A stretch of 8,381 bases of DNA from Bacteroidota bacterium (GTDB lineage Bacteria; Bacteroidota; Ignavibacteria; SZUA-365): assembly GCA_018224415.1 (NCBI GenBank), contig JAGTUZ010000159.1:1-8381 (forward strand). The letters are read 5' to 3'. Position 1 is the first letter of the stretch. Each line of letters starts with the position of its first letter. The notes beneath the pieces were generated by a model. It did no database searches. It was given only the letters and a program-made list of their open reading frames with translations, and was not told the origin of the DNA. The position numbers and the translations under genes were made by a program. Shown in pieces: positions 5,892 to 8,381 of this stretch.

Positions 5892-5919
5892 CGTATGTTG
5901 ACTGGATACGAAAATTCGT
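5892..5919 (+). promoter_or_regulatory. Overlapping inverted repeats just upstream of the lipoprotein start
   Basis: CGTAT (5892-5896) is the reverse complement of ATACG (5906-5910). ACGAA (5908-5912) is the reverse complement of TTCGT (5915-5919). The two pairs share bases 5908-5910, so only one could form at a time in RNA. The second pair has a two-base centre, which suits a protein-binding palindrome better than a hairpin. A TTGACT at 5898-5903 lies inside. The whole unit ends seven bases before ATG 5926. A regulatory role is possible but unproven. Confidence 0.3.
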
Positions 5920-5925
5920 GACCGC

Positions 5926-6945
5926 ATGCCCATCCATGCTCGCAATATCATCCCTCCCGCACGATTCGCGCACCTGCACGTTCTCGTTCTCGTTCTCATT
6001 CTCGGCTTCTCTACGGCCTGCGAGCGAGAACGCATCGTCGATCCGGGTCCCGATACCACGGCGCCGTTGCCGCCGGTCGACCTTCTGGTCGAGGGCGCGC
6101 GCGACGGTTACATTTTCATCAGCTGGATCCGCAACCGAGAACTCGATCTTCGCGGGTACGTCATCTACCGATCGGAGGAGGGCGATGCCCCACGTTTCGT
6201 CGCGGTGGACACCATCGGCGAAAACTATTTTTTCGACGAACAGCGGAGTTACGACAGCACGTATTTCTATTTCGTGACTGCCGTCGACGAAGACGGCAAC
6301 GAGAGTCCGCCCTCTGATACGGTCTCTGCGCGTGCGCGCAATGTGCGGGAACCGGAAGCACCGCGAAACCTGCAGGTCAATGGCTTCAATGATGGAAGCC
6401 GACGGCTCTGGCTGCTCTCCTGGTCACCGGTGGAGGAAGCGGACCTTTCCCTTTACAGGATCTATCGATCCGATATTCCGATCGACCGCGCGGATCCCGC
6501 CCTGCTGCTGGCGGAAAGCGATGCTTCATTTTTCGATGATGTGTCGGCGGCAGCTCCGGGATGGCGCTGGTTCTATGCCGTGACGGCCGTGGATCGCGGC
6601 GGACTCGAAAGCCCTCTTTCCTCCGTGCAGTCGGATATCATCGCCATCCGGCCGACACTGCTGTCCCCGGCACACAACACGCAGGCTCCTTCCTACCCGA
6701 TGCTGCGCTGGCACCGCGTGTCTGCGGCGAGTGGATATCTGCTCACCGTCTCGCTTTCGGAACGCTCCGGTGAAATCTGGAGCCGCGGCGTCGCGCAGGG
6801 AAGCGGTGACACACTTTCGTTCCGTTACGACGGACGCGCACTCTCCGTCGGTCAGACCTACTACTGGCGCGTCTCCTCGGTGACCGCGACCAACGGAAAG
6901 CCCAACGGCGTATCCGACGCCTGGCGTTTCCAGGTCCGCGACTGA
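5926..6945 (+). CDS. Fibronectin type III repeat lipoprotein
   Basis: The 339-aa protein starts with a basic stretch and a hydrophobic run (LHVLVLVLILGFSTAC) ending at Cys32, a fair lipobox, so it is probably a lipoprotein exported by Sec and lipidated at Cys32. A short acidic/proline linker leads to two fibronectin type III domains. The first, at about 44-140, has 'APLPPVDLLVEG', 'ISWIRNRELDLRGYVIYRS' and 'YFYFVTAVDEDGNESPPS'. The second, at about 144-240, has 'APRNLQVNG', 'LLSWSPVEEADLSLYRIYRS' and 'RWFYAVTAVDRGGLESPLS'. A third FN3/Ig-like domain, at 242-339, has 'LLSPAHNTQAPSYPMLRWHRV' in its first strands and 'YYWRVSSVTA' near its end. Such proteins usually act as surface binding or scaffold modules; no catalytic domain is seen. 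The gene lies 9 bp before a gene for a beta-rich exported protein, so the two are likely co-transcribed and may form an outer-membrane pair. No Shine-Dalgarno sequence is visible. Confidence 0.88.
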   Translation: MPIHARNIIPPARFAHLHVLVLVLILGFSTACERERIVDPGPDTTAPLPPVDLLVEGARDGYIFISWIRNRELDLRGYVIYRSEEGDAPRFVAVDTIGENYFFDEQRSYDSTYFYFVTAVDEDGNESPPSDTVSARARNVREPEAPRNLQVNGFNDGSRRLWLLSWSPVEEADLSLYRIYRSDIPIDRADPALLLAESDASFFDDVSAAAPGWRWFYAVTAVDRGGLESPLSSVQSDIIAIRPTLLSPAHNTQAPSYPMLRWHRVSAASGYLLTVSLSERSGEIWSRGVAQGSGDTLSFRYDGRALSVGQTYYWRVSSVTATNGKPNGVSDAWRFQVRD

Positions 6946-6954
6946 GGCCTGTCC

Positions 6955-8381
6955 ATGCGCGCACTGCTGTCTCTTCTTTTCCTGTTCTTCCTGGCCTCCG
7001 TTGCTTTCCGGCCTGCCGCGCAAGCGCAGTATCGCTCTCCGCCCCTCGCGCCCAGCGACAGCATATCGGGGCAAGCGGGCACGCTGACACTTGGCTTCGA
7101 GCGCAACGTCAATACCTTTCTGTGGGATCTGGGTGGAAGCTGGCGAAGCGGAGGAGGTCCCTGGCGTTTTTCGGCTGATGAACGTTTCCAGCGCACGCTG
7201 ATCCGTACCGAGCGGTCCACCGTAAAGGACGAGCAGAGTTTCACCCTCGGCATCGAGCGCGATCTCGACGAGCGCCTCGCGGTCGTGGCATCTTTTTCCT
7301 CCTTTCTATTCTCCGACAACCGCGCGCTTGCACTCAACGATCTTTCGACGAACAAGGCGCTTGCCGGCGTGTCGTGGCAGCCATTGCCGGGAGTGTCGGT
7401 CACGCCGATGGGCGGTGTGAGTTTCGACAACCAGCAGGGCATCGAAGACCGGGGCTTCATGTACGCGGCCAACGCACGGCTGCAGGATCTCTCGATCGGA
7501 AATACCACGGCGCAGGCGGAGTGGTTTTCCGCGGCGGAGTACATCGACCCGCGCTTCCAGCAGGAACATCGCGGATCGACTGATTTCCTTGCGCAATTCG
7601 CGGATGGCGGTCTGAATCACACGCAGCTGCAGTTCCGCTCTGTGCGTCGTGAATTCTACCTTCCCTACGACTCGGCACTCGAGGCCAGTCGCGGCGTTTC
7701 CTATCCAATCGAATCCCGGGATGAACGCATCATCACCCTGAGCAACGTTCTGCAGTACCGTATGCTCGATCCCCTGCAGGTCGTCGCGAGTATCGATCTG
7801 TCACAGCGCGACATCGCACGGGCGCGAACAGAGCGCAATCCCGATGACCCTGTCCCCTTCTTCGATGCGGACATAGAGGAGTTCCGGCTCAACGGCAGCC
7901 TGCAGATCGCCTACGACAATCGCGGAGGCACGACAGGGTCGCTTCGCATGGAATTCAACGAACGCGACGAAGCACACGAAATCCTGCGCTTCGAAGACGC
8001 CAACCCCGTCAGCTTCTCCCGGCAGCAGACACTGGAACGTCAGAAGAACAACAGCATCCAGCAGACGCAGCTCGGCCTGCGCTTATCACAGGCGCTCTCG
8101 CCACGCGACACGGTGTGGCTGTCGGCGTCGACCGTGAAAATGCAGTACGACACACCGAGCGAGGAAAACTACGACGATCGGGACGAACTGTTCGTTCTTG
8201 CCGGATTGCGCTGGGCGCATCGCTTCAGTCCGCTGTTCACCGCCTCGATTTCCGGCGACGTCAATCTCCGCCACACGGTATTCATATATGCCGAGCGCAG
8301 CGCCAACAACACCTGGAATCGCGTCATCCGTCTTTCCCCCTCAACCGAGCTACGGATCGGGAATTCTTTTGTCACCAAAAA
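6955..8381 (+). CDS. Secreted beta-rich protein, probably outer-membrane (3' end cut by window edge)
   Basis: The frame from ATG 6955 is open to the right edge (475 complete codons, no stop), so the C-terminus is missing. A clear signal peptide (MRALLSLLFLFFLASVAF) has likely cleavage after Ala24 (AQA|QYR). The mature part has no membrane helix. It is a long series of alternating polar and hydrophobic strands separated by charged loops, for example 'TLTLGFERNVNTFLWDLGGS', 'QSFTLGIERDLDERLAVVASF', 'NTTAQAEWFSAAEYI', 'FRLNGSLQIAYDN' and 'FVLAGLRWAHRFSPLFTASI'. This pattern fits an outer-membrane beta barrel, but I recognise no named family, TonB box or plug domain. GAGG at 6944-6947, overlapping the upstream stop, is seven bases before the ATG and serves as a Shine-Dalgarno site. 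The close link to the FN3 lipoprotein gene suggests a joint complex at the outer membrane. A periplasm-facing beta-solenoid or surface protein is the main alternative. Confidence 0.82.
   Translation, partial: MRALLSLLFLFFLASVAFRPAAQAQYRSPPLAPSDSISGQAGTLTLGFERNVNTFLWDLGGSWRSGGGPWRFSADERFQRTLIRTERSTVKDEQSFTLGIERDLDERLAVVASFSSFLFSDNRALALNDLSTNKALAGVSWQPLPGVSVTPMGGVSFDNQQGIEDRGFMYAANARLQDLSIGNTTAQAEWFSAAEYIDPRFQQEHRGSTDFLAQFADGGLNHTQLQFRSVRREFYLPYDSALEASRGVSYPIESRDERIITLSNVLQYRMLDPLQVVASIDLSQRDIARARTERNPDDPVPFFDADIEEFRLNGSLQIAYDNRGGTTGSLRMEFNERDEAHEILRFEDANPVSFSRQQTLERQKNNSIQQTQLGLRLSQALSPRDTVWLSASTVKMQYDTPSEENYDDRDELFVLAGLRWAHRFSPLFTASISGDVNLRHTVFIYAERSANNTWNRVIRLSPSTELRIGNSFVTK

Noticed and set aside
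1..8381. Defence system, mobile element, phage region or CRISPR array
   Set aside because: No integrase, transposase, nuclease, regularly spaced repeats or terminal inverted repeats are seen. All genes face one way and have an even composition, as in an ordinary chromosomal region.

Overview
All eight genes I can support read on the + strand. I see no tRNA, rRNA, CRISPR array, transposase, integrase or attachment site. The base composition is moderately high GC and even across the coding parts. Four traits fit a member of the Bacteroidota/Chlorobiota/Ignavibacteria assemblage: a DUF4249-like outer-membrane lipoprotein tail, weak or absent Shine-Dalgarno sequences before most genes, a promoter of the TTTG-N19-TAnnTTTG type, and an envelope gene set of FN3 lipoprotein, beta-rich outer-membrane protein and OmpA-like protein. 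This placement is an inference; no marker in the window fixes the species.

Layout. Positions 1-689 hold the 3' end of a DUF4249-like envelope protein. It is followed almost without a gap by rsmI (697-1437), which encodes the 16S rRNA C1402 2'-O-methyltransferase. A short AT-richer gap (1438-1560) carries a 19-bp tandem repeat and a good Bacteroidota-type promoter, then an unrecognised cytoplasmic protein of 227 aa (1561-2244). A 243-bp gap with short repeats and a possible promoter leads to two secreted paralogues. The first (2488-3591) has two copies of a ~105-aa beta-rich module that I cannot assign to a named family, plus a C-terminal OmpA peptidoglycan-binding domain. The second (3610-4320) has the two modules only. 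Next is a polytopic membrane protein (4358-5821) that joins a VTE5/dolichol-kinase-like half to a DUF92/VTE6-like half. The last two genes are an FN3-repeat lipoprotein (5926-6945) and, 9 bp later, a secreted, probably outer-membrane, beta-rich protein (from 6955) that runs off the right edge.

How the parts may work together. Most of the window concerns the cell envelope. The two module proteins look co-transcribed: one should be held on peptidoglycan by its OmpA domain, and the other is free or a partner. The fused kinase gene could carry out two successive phosphorylations of an isoprenoid alcohol (alcohol to monophosphate to diphosphate), by analogy with plant VTE5 and VTE6. The lipoprotein and the downstream protein probably form one transcription unit. 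The most notable points are the two-kinase fusion and the paired module proteins, each of whose mature forms keeps exactly one cysteine at the equivalent place.
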